From positions 744,001 through 808,000 of the forward strand of contig NZ_JBMPGS010000001.1 of assembly GCF_049680855.1 (NCBI RefSeq): a stretch of 64,000 nucleotides of DNA, read 5' to 3'. This stretch comes from Salinimicrobium sp049680855. GTDB lineage: Bacteria; Bacteroidota; Bacteroidia; Flavobacteriales; Flavobacteriaceae. The notes below the pieces were generated by a model. The model searched no databases. It was not told the DNA's origin and worked only from the letters and a program-made list of their open reading frames with translations. The translations under genes were made by a program, and so were the position numbers. Positions 33,296-43,413 of the stretch are shown in pieces (position 1 is the stretch's first letter; the number at the start of each line of letters is the position of its first letter).

Positions 33296-34669
33296 ATGAA
33301 AAAGGTGAAATACCGCCATTCAGCTGCTCGATTACTTGTTTTAAGTTTTTCGTTTTTTCTATCATTTTCGACGCTCGTAAATTCTCAGGAATCGCCACTT
33401 GCAGAGGGAGAGCAACAGGGCACTTCAGAAAGGCAGGGAGATGTTGCGGGAGTGGAAGAATCTTCGGTAGAGGCAGAGCCTTCTGGAGGGGACGCAGCTG
33501 CCGGGAAGCAGATATTCAATTCGTTGTGTGCAGCCTGTCATAAGCTGGACAACAATTCTATTGGCCCGCCGCTTCGTGGAGTAACAGAAAGAAGAGATAC
33601 GGAATGGCTTCATAGCTGGATTTCGAATAGTGCAGCGATGATTGCTTCGGGAGATGAGACAGCAGTTGCTCTTTATGAAGAGTATAATCAAACGGCAATG
33701 CCTCCTTTTCCGCAGTTAAGCGATGAGGATATTGATAATGTACTTGCTTATGTGAGTCAGCCAAAAGAAGTGCCGCAGGAAATGCAAGCCGGTAATAACG
33801 CTGGGGCTGCAACTTCAGGTGGTGGAGGTGTTTCTACAGATGTTATTCTTGGGATTCTCGCATTTGTTCTTGTGATGCTGCTGGCTATTTTGTTCCTGGT
33901 GAACAGAACGCTTCGTCGATTTGCGACAGCTAGTGGGGTAGAGCTTCCGGTGAGGCAAAAAAGAACTCCTATCTGGAAATCCTTTGTAGAAAATCAATTT
34001 TTAGTAATTACCTCTTCTGTTGTGTTGCTACTGGTTGGTGCCTATTTCGTATATGGATTTTTAATGCAGGTTGGAGTTGATCAAGGATATCAGCCAATAC
34101 AGCCAATTCATTTTTCTCATAAAATTCATGCGGGTGACAATCAGATAGAATGTAAATTCTGTCACTCTTCGGCAAGGGTCTCTAAAACTTCTGGTATTCC
34201 TTCGTTAAATGTTTGTATGAACTGTCATAAATCCATTGGTGAGGTTGCTGGAGAAACTGCGACAGAAGAGTATAGTAAAGAATTCTATGACGGGGAAATT
34301 GCGAAATTATATGATGCGGTGGGATGGAATCCTGCAGAGCAATCTTACAGTGGAGAAACCGAGCCTGTAAAATGGGTGAGAATTCACAACCTCCCTGATT
34401 TTGCTTACTTCAATCACTCGCAGCACGTAGAGGTTGGTGGTATTTCATGTCAAACTTGTCATGGCCCTGTAGAGGAAATGGAGATCATGTATCAGAATGC
34501 ACCTCTAACAATGGGGTGGTGTGTAAACTGTCATCGTGAAACAAACGTTAGGACTGCCGGGAATGAGTACTATGAAAAGGTTCATGAGGAGCTGTCCAGA
34601 AAATATGAGGTTGAAGAATTGACCGTGGCTCAAATGGGTGGAATTGAGTGTATGAAATGCCACTATTAA
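33296..34669 (+). CDS. actA: Alternative complex III subunit ActA with an extra N-terminal mono-haem domain
   Basis: The 457-residue product has six CXXCH haem c sites: CAACH near residue 78, then CKFCH near 286, CMNCH near 308, CQTCH near 386, CVNCH near 410 and CMKCH near 453. The last five match the pentahaem ActA of alternative complex III, anchored by a membrane helix near 240-260. The first belongs to a separate class I-like cytochrome c module (about 60-155) that ends in AMPPFPQLSDEDIDNVLAYV. A signal peptide precedes it. In this operon ActE supplies a further haem. The protein passes electrons from the quinol site to the oxidase. Confidence 0.92.
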   Translation: MKKVKYRHSAARLLVLSFSFFLSFSTLVNSQESPLAEGEQQGTSERQGDVAGVEESSVEAEPSGGDAAAGKQIFNSLCAACHKLDNNSIGPPLRGVTERRDTEWLHSWISNSAAMIASGDETAVALYEEYNQTAMPPFPQLSDEDIDNVLAYVSQPKEVPQEMQAGNNAGAATSGGGGVSTDVILGILAFVLVMLLAILFLVNRTLRRFATASGVELPVRQKRTPIWKSFVENQFLVITSSVVLLLVGAYFVYGFLMQVGVDQGYQPIQPIHFSHKIHAGDNQIECKFCHSSARVSKTSGIPSLNVCMNCHKSIGEVAGETATEEYSKEFYDGEIAKLYDAVGWNPAEQSYSGETEPVKWVRIHNLPDFAYFNHSQHVEVGGISCQTCHGPVEEMEIMYQNAPLTMGWCVNCHRETNVRTAGNEYYEKVHEELSRKYEVEELTVAQMGGIECMKCHY

Positions 34670-34696
34670 TTAATTTAAAGAAGTAATATCAAATAT

Positions 34697-37600
34697 ATGT
34701 CATCAAACAAGAAATACTGGCAAAGTGTTGAAGAGCTGAAAAAAGAACCCAGCCCTATTGTTGAGACGCTGCAGCAAAAAGAATTTGCAGAAGAAATACC
34801 TACAGATGAGTTTTTGGGAGATAAACAATCTCTTGAAGATTCTACTACTTCGCGTAGGGATTTCTTGAAATATGTTGGTTTTAGTACGGCAGCTGCCTCT
34901 TTGGCAGCTTGTGAAGGGCCGGTAATGAAGTCGATTCCTTATGTGGTGCAACCTGAGCGAATCGTGCCAGGTGTTGCAAATTATTATGCAACTACAATGG
35001 CTGACGGATTTGATTTTGCCGGAATCCTTGTGAAAACCCGTGAGGGGAGGCCTATTAAGGTTGAAGTCAATACAATGGCTAATACCGGAGCAAATGCAAG
35101 GGTGCAGGCTTCAGTGTTGTCTCTTTATGATAAGAACAGATTAAAGCGACCGGTTGCTAACGGTGAAGTGGTTTCCTGGGAGCAGTTTGACAGAGAAGTT
35201 ACCGGAAAGCTAAACGAAGTGGAAGGTGATATTGTTTTGCTTACCCGTACTTATGCCAGTCCCTCGACTTCGAAACTTATAAATGAATTTTCTCAACAAT
35301 ATGCCAATGTAAGGCATGTTGTATATGATACTGTTTCTGAAGATTATGCTTTAGATGCTTTTCAGGCGAGGTATGGTAGACGTGCATTACCGTCTTATGA
35401 CTTCGGAAAGGCGGAAACTATTGTTTCTGTAGGAGCTGACTTTTTAGGAGACTGGGCAGGTGGAGGTCATGATGCTTCCTATGCGAAAGGAAGGATTCCT
35501 GAAAATGGGAAGATGTCGCGACACATCCAGTTTGAATCGAACTTCTCTCTTAGTGGAGCGAATGCAGATAAACGTGTTCCGGTTAAACCTTCCCAGCAAA
35601 AAGCGGTATTGGCTGCTTTGTATGGATATATTGCCGGTGGTTCTTCAACCAGCAACCTTCCTGCGGGTCTGGATGATGTAGTTGTGAAAGCTGCACGCCA
35701 GTTGCGCCGCTCAGGAAGTCGGGCAGTTGTAATTTCCGGAATACCGGACAGCGATGCGCAATCTCTTGTATTAGCAATTAATGAGGCTTTGGGAAGTCGG
35801 GTGATGGATGTGAATAATCCTAGACTTCTTAGGCAGGGGAATATTGCTGATGTTCAGGGTCTTGTGAGAGACATGAATGCAGGAAGAGTAGGAGCTGTTT
35901 TAATTGCAGATGTGAATCCTGCATACAGTTTACCTAATGCTGAAGAATTTATAGAAGGATTAAAGCAGGTTGAGCTTTCTGTTGCTTTTTCCATGAAGGA
36001 AGATGAAACTGCTAAGTTGTGTAACTATGTTGCAGCAACTCCTCATTATCTTGAAAGCTGGGGGGACATTCAATTCACTGCAAACCAGGCTACTCTGATG
36101 CAGCCAACTATCAGGCCATTGTTTGATACAAGACAGTTTCAGGATACGTTGTTAAGATGGAATGGAAATTCGACAAGATATTATGATTATATCAGAGAAA
36201 CCTGGAGTTCTGTTCTTAGTTCCAGTGCCTGGAATGATGCTTTGCATGACGGGGTCTTTGAAGGTAGTGCGCCGGCAAACATTTCTACTGTGGGCAATGG
36301 AAGCGCAGGAGTTCCTCAGGTGAACAGCGATGCTGTGGCTGCAAGAAATCTATCCTCAGCTTCTGAAAATGGAGAATTTGAACTGGAATTATATACTTCT
36401 GTGGCTATGGGTTCTGGAGAACAGGCTAATAATCCATGGTTACATGAATTACCAGATCCACTTACCCGGGCATCCTGGGATAATTATTTGAAAATTTCTA
36501 GGGCAGATGCTGAAGCTATGGGGCTTGAAAACTGGCATGTATCCAACGGTGCGCTCAATGGGAGCTACGTAAATGTTCGCGTTGGAGATACCGTTGTAGA
36601 AAAGGTGCCTGTTTATATTCAGCCGGGCCAGGCAAAGGGATCTGTTTCTCTTGCTTTGGGTTATGGTAAGAAGGAAGGAATACAAAAGGAAATGCAGGTA
36701 GGTGTAAATGCTTACCCTTTATATAAGGATTTTAGATCTTTCCAGAATGTGACTATTGAGAAGATTGGAGGAGAGCATGAATTTGCATGTCTTCAGTTGC
36801 ACAATACGTTAATGGGAAGAGGTGATATCATCAAGGAGACAACCCTTGAGATTTTCAACACTAAGGATGCACATGAATGGAATCATATGCCTGAGGTGTC
36901 TTTAAATCACATTGAAACTCCTGTAACATCGCCAGATGTTGATCTTTGGGATGGTTTTGACCGTTCAATTGGTCACCATTTTAATATGTCTATTGACCTA
37001 AATGCCTGTACAGGATGTGGTGCTTGTGTGATAGCATGTCATTCTGAAAATAATGTTCCTGTAGTAGGAAAAGAAGAGGTGCGTAAGTACAGGGATATGC
37101 ACTGGCTTAGAATTGACCGCTATTATTCTTCAGAAGATACTTTCTCTGATGATATAGAAACAAAAGACCTTGCAACAGGTGTTAGTGGCGCGGTTACCGG
37201 GCTTGCAGATCTTGAAGATCCTGCAGAAAACCCACAGGTGGTATTCCAGCCAATGTTGTGCCAGCATTGTAACCATGCGCCATGTGAGACTGTGTGTCCT
37301 GTTGCGGCAACCATGCACGGACGTCAGGGACAAAACCAGATGGTTTACAACAGGTGTGTTGGAACACGTTACTGTGCCAATAACTGTCCGTACAAGGTGA
37401 GAAGGTTCAACTGGTTCTTGTATAACAAAAATGACGAGTTTGATTATCATATGAACAACGACCTTGGTCGTATGGTTCTAAATCCTGACGTTACAGTACG
37501 TTCGCGTGGTGTTATGGAAAAATGTTCTTTCTGTATTCAAAGGACTCAAAAAACCATTCTTGATGCCAAACGCGAAGGTAGAGCTATTGAGGACGGTGAA

Positions 37601-37783
37601 TTTAACACAGCTTGTTCTCTTGCCTGTGATAAAGGAGCGATCATCTTTGGAGATGTCAATGACGAGGAAAGCCTTATCTATCGTAAGCAGAAAGATGACA
37701 GGATGTTCCACACGTTGGAATATCTTGGAACAAAACCAAATGTGATGTATCAAACTAAGGTGAGAAATACGTCAGAAGCTTAA
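34697..37783 (+). CDS. actB: Alternative complex III subunit ActB (molybdopterin-like plus 4Fe-4S protein)
   Basis: The 1028-residue product has a twin-arginine-like motif (TSRRDFLKYVGFSTAAAS near residue 52), a large molybdopterin-oxidoreductase-like domain (about 80-690) that lacks cofactor in known ACIII, and a C-terminal ferredoxin domain with cysteine motifs CTGCGACVIAC, CQHCNHAPCETVC, CVGTRYCANNC and CSFC. It carries electrons through Fe-S clusters to ActA. 27 bp after actA. The fused B1/B2 arrangement is usual in Bacteroidota. Confidence 0.94.
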   Translation: MSSNKKYWQSVEELKKEPSPIVETLQQKEFAEEIPTDEFLGDKQSLEDSTTSRRDFLKYVGFSTAAASLAACEGPVMKSIPYVVQPERIVPGVANYYATTMADGFDFAGILVKTREGRPIKVEVNTMANTGANARVQASVLSLYDKNRLKRPVANGEVVSWEQFDREVTGKLNEVEGDIVLLTRTYASPSTSKLINEFSQQYANVRHVVYDTVSEDYALDAFQARYGRRALPSYDFGKAETIVSVGADFLGDWAGGGHDASYAKGRIPENGKMSRHIQFESNFSLSGANADKRVPVKPSQQKAVLAALYGYIAGGSSTSNLPAGLDDVVVKAARQLRRSGSRAVVISGIPDSDAQSLVLAINEALGSRVMDVNNPRLLRQGNIADVQGLVRDMNAGRVGAVLIADVNPAYSLPNAEEFIEGLKQVELSVAFSMKEDETAKLCNYVAATPHYLESWGDIQFTANQATLMQPTIRPLFDTRQFQDTLLRWNGNSTRYYDYIRETWSSVLSSSAWNDALHDGVFEGSAPANISTVGNGSAGVPQVNSDAVAARNLSSASENGEFELELYTSVAMGSGEQANNPWLHELPDPLTRASWDNYLKISRADAEAMGLENWHVSNGALNGSYVNVRVGDTVVEKVPVYIQPGQAKGSVSLALGYGKKEGIQKEMQVGVNAYPLYKDFRSFQNVTIEKIGGEHEFACLQLHNTLMGRGDIIKETTLEIFNTKDAHEWNHMPEVSLNHIETPVTSPDVDLWDGFDRSIGHHFNMSIDLNACTGCGACVIACHSENNVPVVGKEEVRKYRDMHWLRIDRYYSSEDTFSDDIETKDLATGVSGAVTGLADLEDPAENPQVVFQPMLCQHCNHAPCETVCPVAATMHGRQGQNQMVYNRCVGTRYCANNCPYKVRRFNWFLYNKNDEFDYHMNNDLGRMVLNPDVTVRSRGVMEKCSFCIQRTQKTILDAKREGRAIEDGEFNTACSLACDKGAIIFGDVNDEESLIYRKQKDDRMFHTLEYLGTKPNVMYQTKVRNTSEA

Positions 37784-37813
37784 AATTTAACTTAGAATCA
37801 ATTATAAAAGGAT

Positions 37814-39610
37814 ATGTCTCATTACGAAGCACCTATACGAAAGCCTTTAGTAACCGGCAATAAAACCTATCATGATGTTACGGTTGATGTTGCTGCACCG
37901 GTTGAAGGAAGGGCAAATAAAACCTGGTGGATAGTATTTTCTATCGCGCTTGTAGCTTTTCTTTGGGGGTTAGGTTGTATAATATATACTGTTTCTACAG
38001 GAATTGGAGTCTGGGGATTGAACAGGACCGTAGGTTGGGCCTGGGATATAACCAACTTTGTCTGGTGGGTAGGTATTGGTCACGCCGGAACCTTAATTTC
38101 GGCAGTACTTTTACTGTTCCGTCAAAAGTGGAGAATGGCTATTAACCGTTCTGCGGAAGCCATGACTATTTTCTCTGTAATGCAAGCTGGTTTATTCCCT
38201 ATTATTCACATGGGACGGCCCTGGCTAGCTTATTGGGTAGTGCCAATTCCAAACCAGTTTGGTTCCCTATGGGTGAATTTTAACTCTCCTTTGCTTTGGG
38301 ACGTTTTCGCGATATCTACATACCTTTCTGTTTCACTGGTATTCTGGTGGACAGGTTTACTTCCTGACTTTGCGATGATTCGTGACAGGGCAATAAAACC
38401 CTTTCAAAAACGGATTTATGGAATATTAAGTTTTGGTTGGTCTGGACGTGCAAAGGACTGGCAGCGTTTTGAAGAAGTGTCATTGGTACTTGCCGGACTT
38501 GCAACACCTCTTGTACTTTCTGTACATACCATTGTATCTTTTGACTTTGCAACTTCTGTAATTCCTGGGTGGCATACCACTATTTTCCCTCCTTACTTTG
38601 TTGCAGGAGCTATTTTCTCTGGGTTTGCAATGGTAAACACCTTACTTATTATTATGAGAAAGGTTTCCAATCTTGAAAATTATATCACTATTCAGCACAT
38701 TGAGTTGATGAACATTGTAATCATGATTACAGGTTCTATCGTGGGGGTGGCTTATATTACCGAACTTTTTGTCGCCTGGTATTCTGGGGTGGAGTATGAG
38801 CAGTACGCTTTCCTTAACAGGGCAACAGGTCCTTACTGGTGGGCATACTGGTCTATGATGACCTGTAACGTGTTTTCTCCACAGTTCATGTGGTTTAAAA
38901 AATTACGTACAAGTATCATGTTTTCCTTTTTCATTTCGATCGTGGTAAACATCGGGATGTGGTTCGAGCGTTTCGTAATTATCGTTACCTCCCTGCACCG
39001 CGATTACCTGCCATCCTCATGGACTATGTTCTCACCAACATTTGTAGATATAGGGATATTTATTGGAACGATTGGTTTCTTCTTTGTACTATTCCTTCTA
39101 TATGCGAGATCATTCCCTGTAATTGCACAGGCGGAAGTGAAGACAATCTTGAAAGCTTCAGGAGATAAGTATAAAAGACTGAGAGCTGAGCATGGGGATC
39201 ATGTGAATCATTACGATCCAGTAGTAAGAGAGCCGGTTGTGAATACGGAAGAAGGACTTGTGGAAAAAGACGAGCCTGCAGCACCAGATAATGTGGATCG
39301 ACACGAACCCACTGTAAATGCCGATGGTCTAATTGATTCTGAAGTTACTAAAGACAGGGTAGATGAAATGCTTGCCAGAATTGGCACTTTTGACCCTGCA
39401 ACTCAGGACAGTGATGATCTTCAGAAGATAAAAGGAATTGGTCCTTTATTGGAACAAAAATTACATCAGCTGGGTGTCTATACTTATGACCAGGTAAGCA
39501 GGTTGACAAATGAAGATTATGTATTGCTTGATGAGATCATTGACACCTTCCCACTCAGGGAGCAGCGTGAAGATTGGGCAGCTCAGGCAAATCAACTTAA
39601 AAATAAATAA
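37814..39610 (+). CDS. actC: Alternative complex III subunit ActC (NrfD-like) with a C-terminal helix-hairpin-helix extension
   Basis: The 598-residue product starts as a typical ActC: about ten hydrophobic helices to residue 430, with quinol-site stretches such as GIGHAGTLISAVL and MGRPWLAYW. Beyond residue 440 there is a charged linker (about 440-533), then a compact tail DDLQKIKGIGPLLEQKLHQL plus LTNEDYVLLDEIIDTF. KGIGPLLEQKL is a helix-hairpin-helix-like motif, unexpected for a membrane quinol subunit. The ActC core takes part in quinol oxidation in the membrane. Confidence 0.93.
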   Translation: MSHYEAPIRKPLVTGNKTYHDVTVDVAAPVEGRANKTWWIVFSIALVAFLWGLGCIIYTVSTGIGVWGLNRTVGWAWDITNFVWWVGIGHAGTLISAVLLLFRQKWRMAINRSAEAMTIFSVMQAGLFPIIHMGRPWLAYWVVPIPNQFGSLWVNFNSPLLWDVFAISTYLSVSLVFWWTGLLPDFAMIRDRAIKPFQKRIYGILSFGWSGRAKDWQRFEEVSLVLAGLATPLVLSVHTIVSFDFATSVIPGWHTTIFPPYFVAGAIFSGFAMVNTLLIIMRKVSNLENYITIQHIELMNIVIMITGSIVGVAYITELFVAWYSGVEYEQYAFLNRATGPYWWAYWSMMTCNVFSPQFMWFKKLRTSIMFSFFISIVVNIGMWFERFVIIVTSLHRDYLPSSWTMFSPTFVDIGIFIGTIGFFFVLFLLYARSFPVIAQAEVKTILKASGDKYKRLRAEHGDHVNHYDPVVREPVVNTEEGLVEKDEPAAPDNVDRHEPTVNADGLIDSEVTKDRVDEMLARIGTFDPATQDSDDLQKIKGIGPLLEQKLHQLGVYTYDQVSRLTNEDYVLLDEIIDTFPLREQREDWAAQANQLKNK

Positions 39611-39612
39611 TA

Positions 39613-40140
39613 ATGGCATCTAAAGTTATACACGCTATTTACACCGATGACGATTTGCTTTTACAGGCAGTGAAGCAAGTGCGTGAGGCCCGCTATCATA
39701 TAGCCGAAGTTTATACTCCTTTTCCCGTTCATGGATTAGATAAAGCCATGGGGCTTGCACCTACCAGACTGGCAATAACTTCTTTTCTTTACGGAATTGT
39801 GGGACTTTCTGTGGCTGTTGCCATGATGAACTATATTATGATCGAAGACTGGCCAATGGATATTGGTGGAAAACCTAGTTTCAGTTTTCTTCAAAATATG
39901 CCTTCATTTGTGCCTATTATGTTCGAATTGACAGTATTTTTTGCTGCACACCTTATGGTGATCACTTTCTTCCTTAGAAGTAAACTTTGGCCATTTAAGC
40001 AGGCAGAGAACCCAGATGTAAGAACTACAGATGATCACTTTCTTATGGAAGTAGATGTGGCGAACCACGATACTAAGGACCTAACTGATTTCTTGTACCA
40101 AACCGGTGCTCTTGAGATCAAATTAATTGATAACAAATAA
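39613..40140 (+). CDS. actD: Alternative complex III subunit ActD (DUF3341)
   Basis: The 175-residue product has two transmembrane helices (about residues 58-80 and 100-122) flanked by soluble parts and matches DUF3341, the ActD subunit. It has the expected YTPFPVHGLDKAMGL motif near residue 35. It starts 2 bp after actC. Confidence 0.92.
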   Translation: MASKVIHAIYTDDDLLLQAVKQVREARYHIAEVYTPFPVHGLDKAMGLAPTRLAITSFLYGIVGLSVAVAMMNYIMIEDWPMDIGGKPSFSFLQNMPSFVPIMFELTVFFAAHLMVITFFLRSKLWPFKQAENPDVRTTDDHFLMEVDVANHDTKDLTDFLYQTGALEIKLIDNK

Positions 40141-40145
40141 ACCCA

Positions 40146-40823
40146 ATGAAAAGTTTATTTAATAAATCCATGCTATTCATTTTAGGGTTGAGTGCAGTAT
40201 CCTGTGTGGAGAACTCAAAACCCAATTACCAGTACATGCCAAACATGTATGAAACGGTAAGCTATGAACCATATGGAGCGTACGATGTATTTGCAAATGA
40301 GCAGGAAGCAAAGTTGCCTGTAGAAGGAACAATACCTAGGGGTTGGATGCCTTATGAATATGAGGATTCAAATGAAGGCTATGCGGCAGCAAAGGCAAAT
40401 CTAAAAAACCCACTTCCTTATACTGAAGAAAACCTGGCTGCTGGAAGACAGTTGTATACAATTTATTGTGCGGTTTGTCATGGAGACTCTGGTGATGGCC
40501 AGGGGATATTGGCTCAAAGAGAAAAAATTCTTGGTATTCCAAGCTATGATACCCGCGATATTACAGAAGGTAGTACTTATCACGTAATGTATTATGGGTT
40601 AAATGCCATGGGATCTTACGCCTCTCAAACGTCTATAGAAGAAAGATGGCAAATAGATCATTATGTCATGAGTCTTAGGGAAGAACTTTTAGGAAATCCT
40701 GAAAGGGAATATGATAATATCGAAACCCTTACGCCTGCAGTAAACGCAGAAGGACCAATTGGAGAAGGTACGGCAACAGATATTAGTGACGAGCAACGGC
40801 AACAAAATCAAAACGAAGAGTAA
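40146..40823 (+). CDS. actE: Alternative complex III subunit ActE (mono-haem lipoprotein)
   Basis: The 225-residue product is a lipoprotein: the signal ends LGLSAVSC with the lipid-accepting cysteine at residue 20. One haem c site, CAVCHGDSGDGQG, lies near residue 115. It accepts electrons from ActA and hands them to the oxidase or a soluble carrier. It starts 5 bp after actD. Confidence 0.93.
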   Translation: MKSLFNKSMLFILGLSAVSCVENSKPNYQYMPNMYETVSYEPYGAYDVFANEQEAKLPVEGTIPRGWMPYEYEDSNEGYAAAKANLKNPLPYTEENLAAGRQLYTIYCAVCHGDSGDGQGILAQREKILGIPSYDTRDITEGSTYHVMYYGLNAMGSYASQTSIEERWQIDHYVMSLREELLGNPEREYDNIETLTPAVNAEGPIGEGTATDISDEQRQQNQNEE

Positions 40824-40843
40824 CAGCAATAGATATATTTAAT

Positions 40844-42241
40844 ATGTACACGCTATCAAGTAAATTAAAGTTATTTTCTATCATTCTTATGGTAGTAGGT
40901 CTGTTAGGCTTGGTCTACGGGTTTATTGCTGCACCGGACACTATTGAAGATGTTAAAGAAATGATGGCTTCTCATGGGGAAGGACATGAAGTACATCCAC
41001 CTGCGGCAGAGCAGGCAGGAGAAGAATTAGAAGATGACGCACGTGGGTATGATTATGTTCCTTCTGAACATGAACTGGAAACCGAACGTACAGACGAATT
41101 AGCATATGATAATGATGCTGCAGCGGAAGGTGAAATTGAACACTTGGAACATGTTTTGCATCAGCTTCAAAACAAACCATGGGCGGCTTTATATGTGGCT
41201 GCGTTCTTTTTCTTTATGATCCCGCTGGGGGTACTGGCTTTTTACGCTGTTCAATATGCCGCGCAGGCAGGTTGGTCGCCTGTACTTTTCAGAGTAATGG
41301 AAGGTATTACAGGATATCTTTTACCCGGTAGTTTAATTGTATTTCTTTTGTTGTTATTATCAGGTTTTCATATGAATCATCTTTTTATATGGATGGATCC
41401 TGAAGTAGTGGCGCATGATGAAATCATACAAAACAAGCAATCCTATCTTAACGTTCCATTCTTTTTGATAAGGGCTGCCATTTACATTGCGGGCTGGAAT
41501 ATTTTCAGATACTTCTTAAGAAGAAACTCAATCCGGCAGGATGACGCTACAGATAATGTTTGGTTCAAGAAGAATTTTAAGCTTGCTGCAGGATTCCTTG
41601 TATTTTTCATAGTTACTGAGTCCATGATGTCTTGGGATTGGATAATGAGTGTAGATCCACACTGGTTTAGTACCCTTTTTGGATGGTATGTTTTTGCCAG
41701 TATGTTTGTTTCAGGAATTACAGTGATTGCATTAGTAACGATCTACTTGAAATCAAGAGGCTATCTTACAATCGTGAATGACAGTCACATTCATGATCTT
41801 GCGAAATTCATGTTCGGGATAAGTATTTTCTGGACCTATCTTTGGTTCTCACAGTTCATGTTGATCTGGTATTCAAATATCCCAGAAGAGGTAACTTATT
41901 TTGTCACAAGGATCGAAGATTACGGACTTCTTTTCTTCGGAATGATCGTGCTTAACTTTGTGTTCCCATTGTTATTATTGATGAATAGTGAATTCAAGAG
42001 GGTTAACTGGTTCGTGGTAATGACAGGTATAGTGATCTTGTTGGGCCATTACATAGATATTTATGTGATGATTATGCCTGCAACGGTTGGAGAATCATGG
42101 TTTATTGGAATTCCGGAAATAAGTGCGCTTTTATTCTTTGGTGGATTGTTTACTTTTGTGGTATTCAACTCACTTACGAAGGCACCTTTATTAGCCAAGA
42201 GGAATCCTTACTACAAGGAGAGTGAGCATTATCATTATTAA
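40844..42241 (+). CDS. actF: Alternative complex III subunit ActF
   Basis: The 465-residue product is polytopic with about ten hydrophobic helices and matches ActF, a diverged partner of ActC. An acidic, histidine-rich insertion (about residues 40-100, DDARGYDYVPSEHELET) separates the first helix from the rest. The C-terminal ESEHYHY is as in the operon's relatives. 20 bp after actE. Confidence 0.92.
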   Translation: MYTLSSKLKLFSIILMVVGLLGLVYGFIAAPDTIEDVKEMMASHGEGHEVHPPAAEQAGEELEDDARGYDYVPSEHELETERTDELAYDNDAAAEGEIEHLEHVLHQLQNKPWAALYVAAFFFFMIPLGVLAFYAVQYAAQAGWSPVLFRVMEGITGYLLPGSLIVFLLLLLSGFHMNHLFIWMDPEVVAHDEIIQNKQSYLNVPFFLIRAAIYIAGWNIFRYFLRRNSIRQDDATDNVWFKKNFKLAAGFLVFFIVTESMMSWDWIMSVDPHWFSTLFGWYVFASMFVSGITVIALVTIYLKSRGYLTIVNDSHIHDLAKFMFGISIFWTYLWFSQFMLIWYSNIPEEVTYFVTRIEDYGLLFFGMIVLNFVFPLLLLMNSEFKRVNWFVVMTGIVILLGHYIDIYVMIMPATVGESWFIGIPEISALLFFGGLFTFVVFNSLTKAPLLAKRNPYYKESEHYHY

Positions 42242-42268
42242 AAGATTGTTTAAAGAAGAAATTATAAA

Positions 42269-43390
42269 ATGACAGTATTTCTAATCATCGTAGTAGTAGC
42301 TCTTTTTGCGATAACTGTTTGGCAATTGTCGAAGATTTATCAGTTATCAAGAGATACGAATTCTATAGATTCCTCTGAGGTTGCCAGTGATAAGGACAAT
42401 AAGACTCAGGGAAACCTGATGCTAGCATTCGGGATTGCCTTTTACCTGTTCATGCTTTACAACTTCTGGGCTTTTAGTGACAGGGCATTACCTGCAGCCT
42501 CTTCGGAGCATGGTGCGGAATATGATAACCTGCTGCTCATATCTGTAGCACTTATCATGGTGGTTCAGGTGATCACTCAGGGACTGCTGCACTATTTTGC
42601 ATTTAAGTATCAGGGGAGGAAAGGTAGGAAAGCATTGTTCTTTGCAGATAATGATAAGCTGGAATTTGTATGGACTATCATTCCGGTGATCGTACTTTCA
42701 GGTTTGATTATCTACGGTCTTTTCACCTGGTCAGATATTATGGATATTGAAGAAGAAGAAGATCCTATCGTTATCGAGCTTTACGCGAAGCAGTTTAGCT
42801 GGCATGCACGTTATGCCGGGGAGGACAATGTTCTTGGAAAAGCGAATGTACGTTTCATTGAAGGGGCCAATACCATGGGTGTAGACATAAGTGATTCCTA
42901 TGCTTATGATGATAAAGTAACTGCGGAAATTCACCTGCCGGTAAATAGACCTGTAGTGTTCAAAATGAGGTCTCAGGATGTGCTTCACTCTGCATATTTC
43001 CCACATTTCCGTGCACAAATGAACGTTGTCCCCGGGATGATCACCCAGTTTGGATTCACTCCCACTCAAACTACAGAAGAGATCAGGGACACAGAATATA
43101 TGCGAGACAAGATCGCAAGAATCAAAGACATTAGGAGAGTAGAGAACGAGAGATTGCGTGGCGCTGGTGAGGAAACTCTTGGAGAATATGAAGAGTTTGA
43201 TTATTACCTCCTATGTAACAAAATTTGTGGGGTTGCTCATTACAACATGCAAATGAAAGTAGTTGTAGAGACTGAAGAAGAATTTAATGAATGGTTAGGC
43301 GAACAGCAGGAGTTTATTGAAACTGTAAAACAACTTCGGGATCAAGAGGGAGTAGCTGGAGGAGAGGAATTAGCACAAGTTGAAGATTAA
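42269..43390 (+). CDS. coxB: Cytochrome c oxidase subunit II
   Basis: The 373-residue product has three hydrophobic segments (about residues 2-18, 47-68 and 84-114) before the usual helix near 135-150, then a cupredoxin domain with the CuA motif CNKICGVAHYNM near residue 316 (two cysteines, histidine and methionine). The upstream CuA histidine is in QDVLHSAYFPHF near residue 240. It receives electrons from the ACIII side and passes them to subunit I. 27 bp after actF. Confidence 0.95.
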   Translation: MTVFLIIVVVALFAITVWQLSKIYQLSRDTNSIDSSEVASDKDNKTQGNLMLAFGIAFYLFMLYNFWAFSDRALPAASSEHGAEYDNLLLISVALIMVVQVITQGLLHYFAFKYQGRKGRKALFFADNDKLEFVWTIIPVIVLSGLIIYGLFTWSDIMDIEEEEDPIVIELYAKQFSWHARYAGEDNVLGKANVRFIEGANTMGVDISDSYAYDDKVTAEIHLPVNRPVVFKMRSQDVLHSAYFPHFRAQMNVVPGMITQFGFTPTQTTEEIRDTEYMRDKIARIKDIRRVENERLRGAGEETLGEYEEFDYYLLCNKICGVAHYNMQMKVVVETEEEFNEWLGEQQEFIETVKQLRDQEGVAGGEELAQVED

Positions 43391-43413
43391 ATTAAAAGTT
43401 AAGAATTAGAAAT

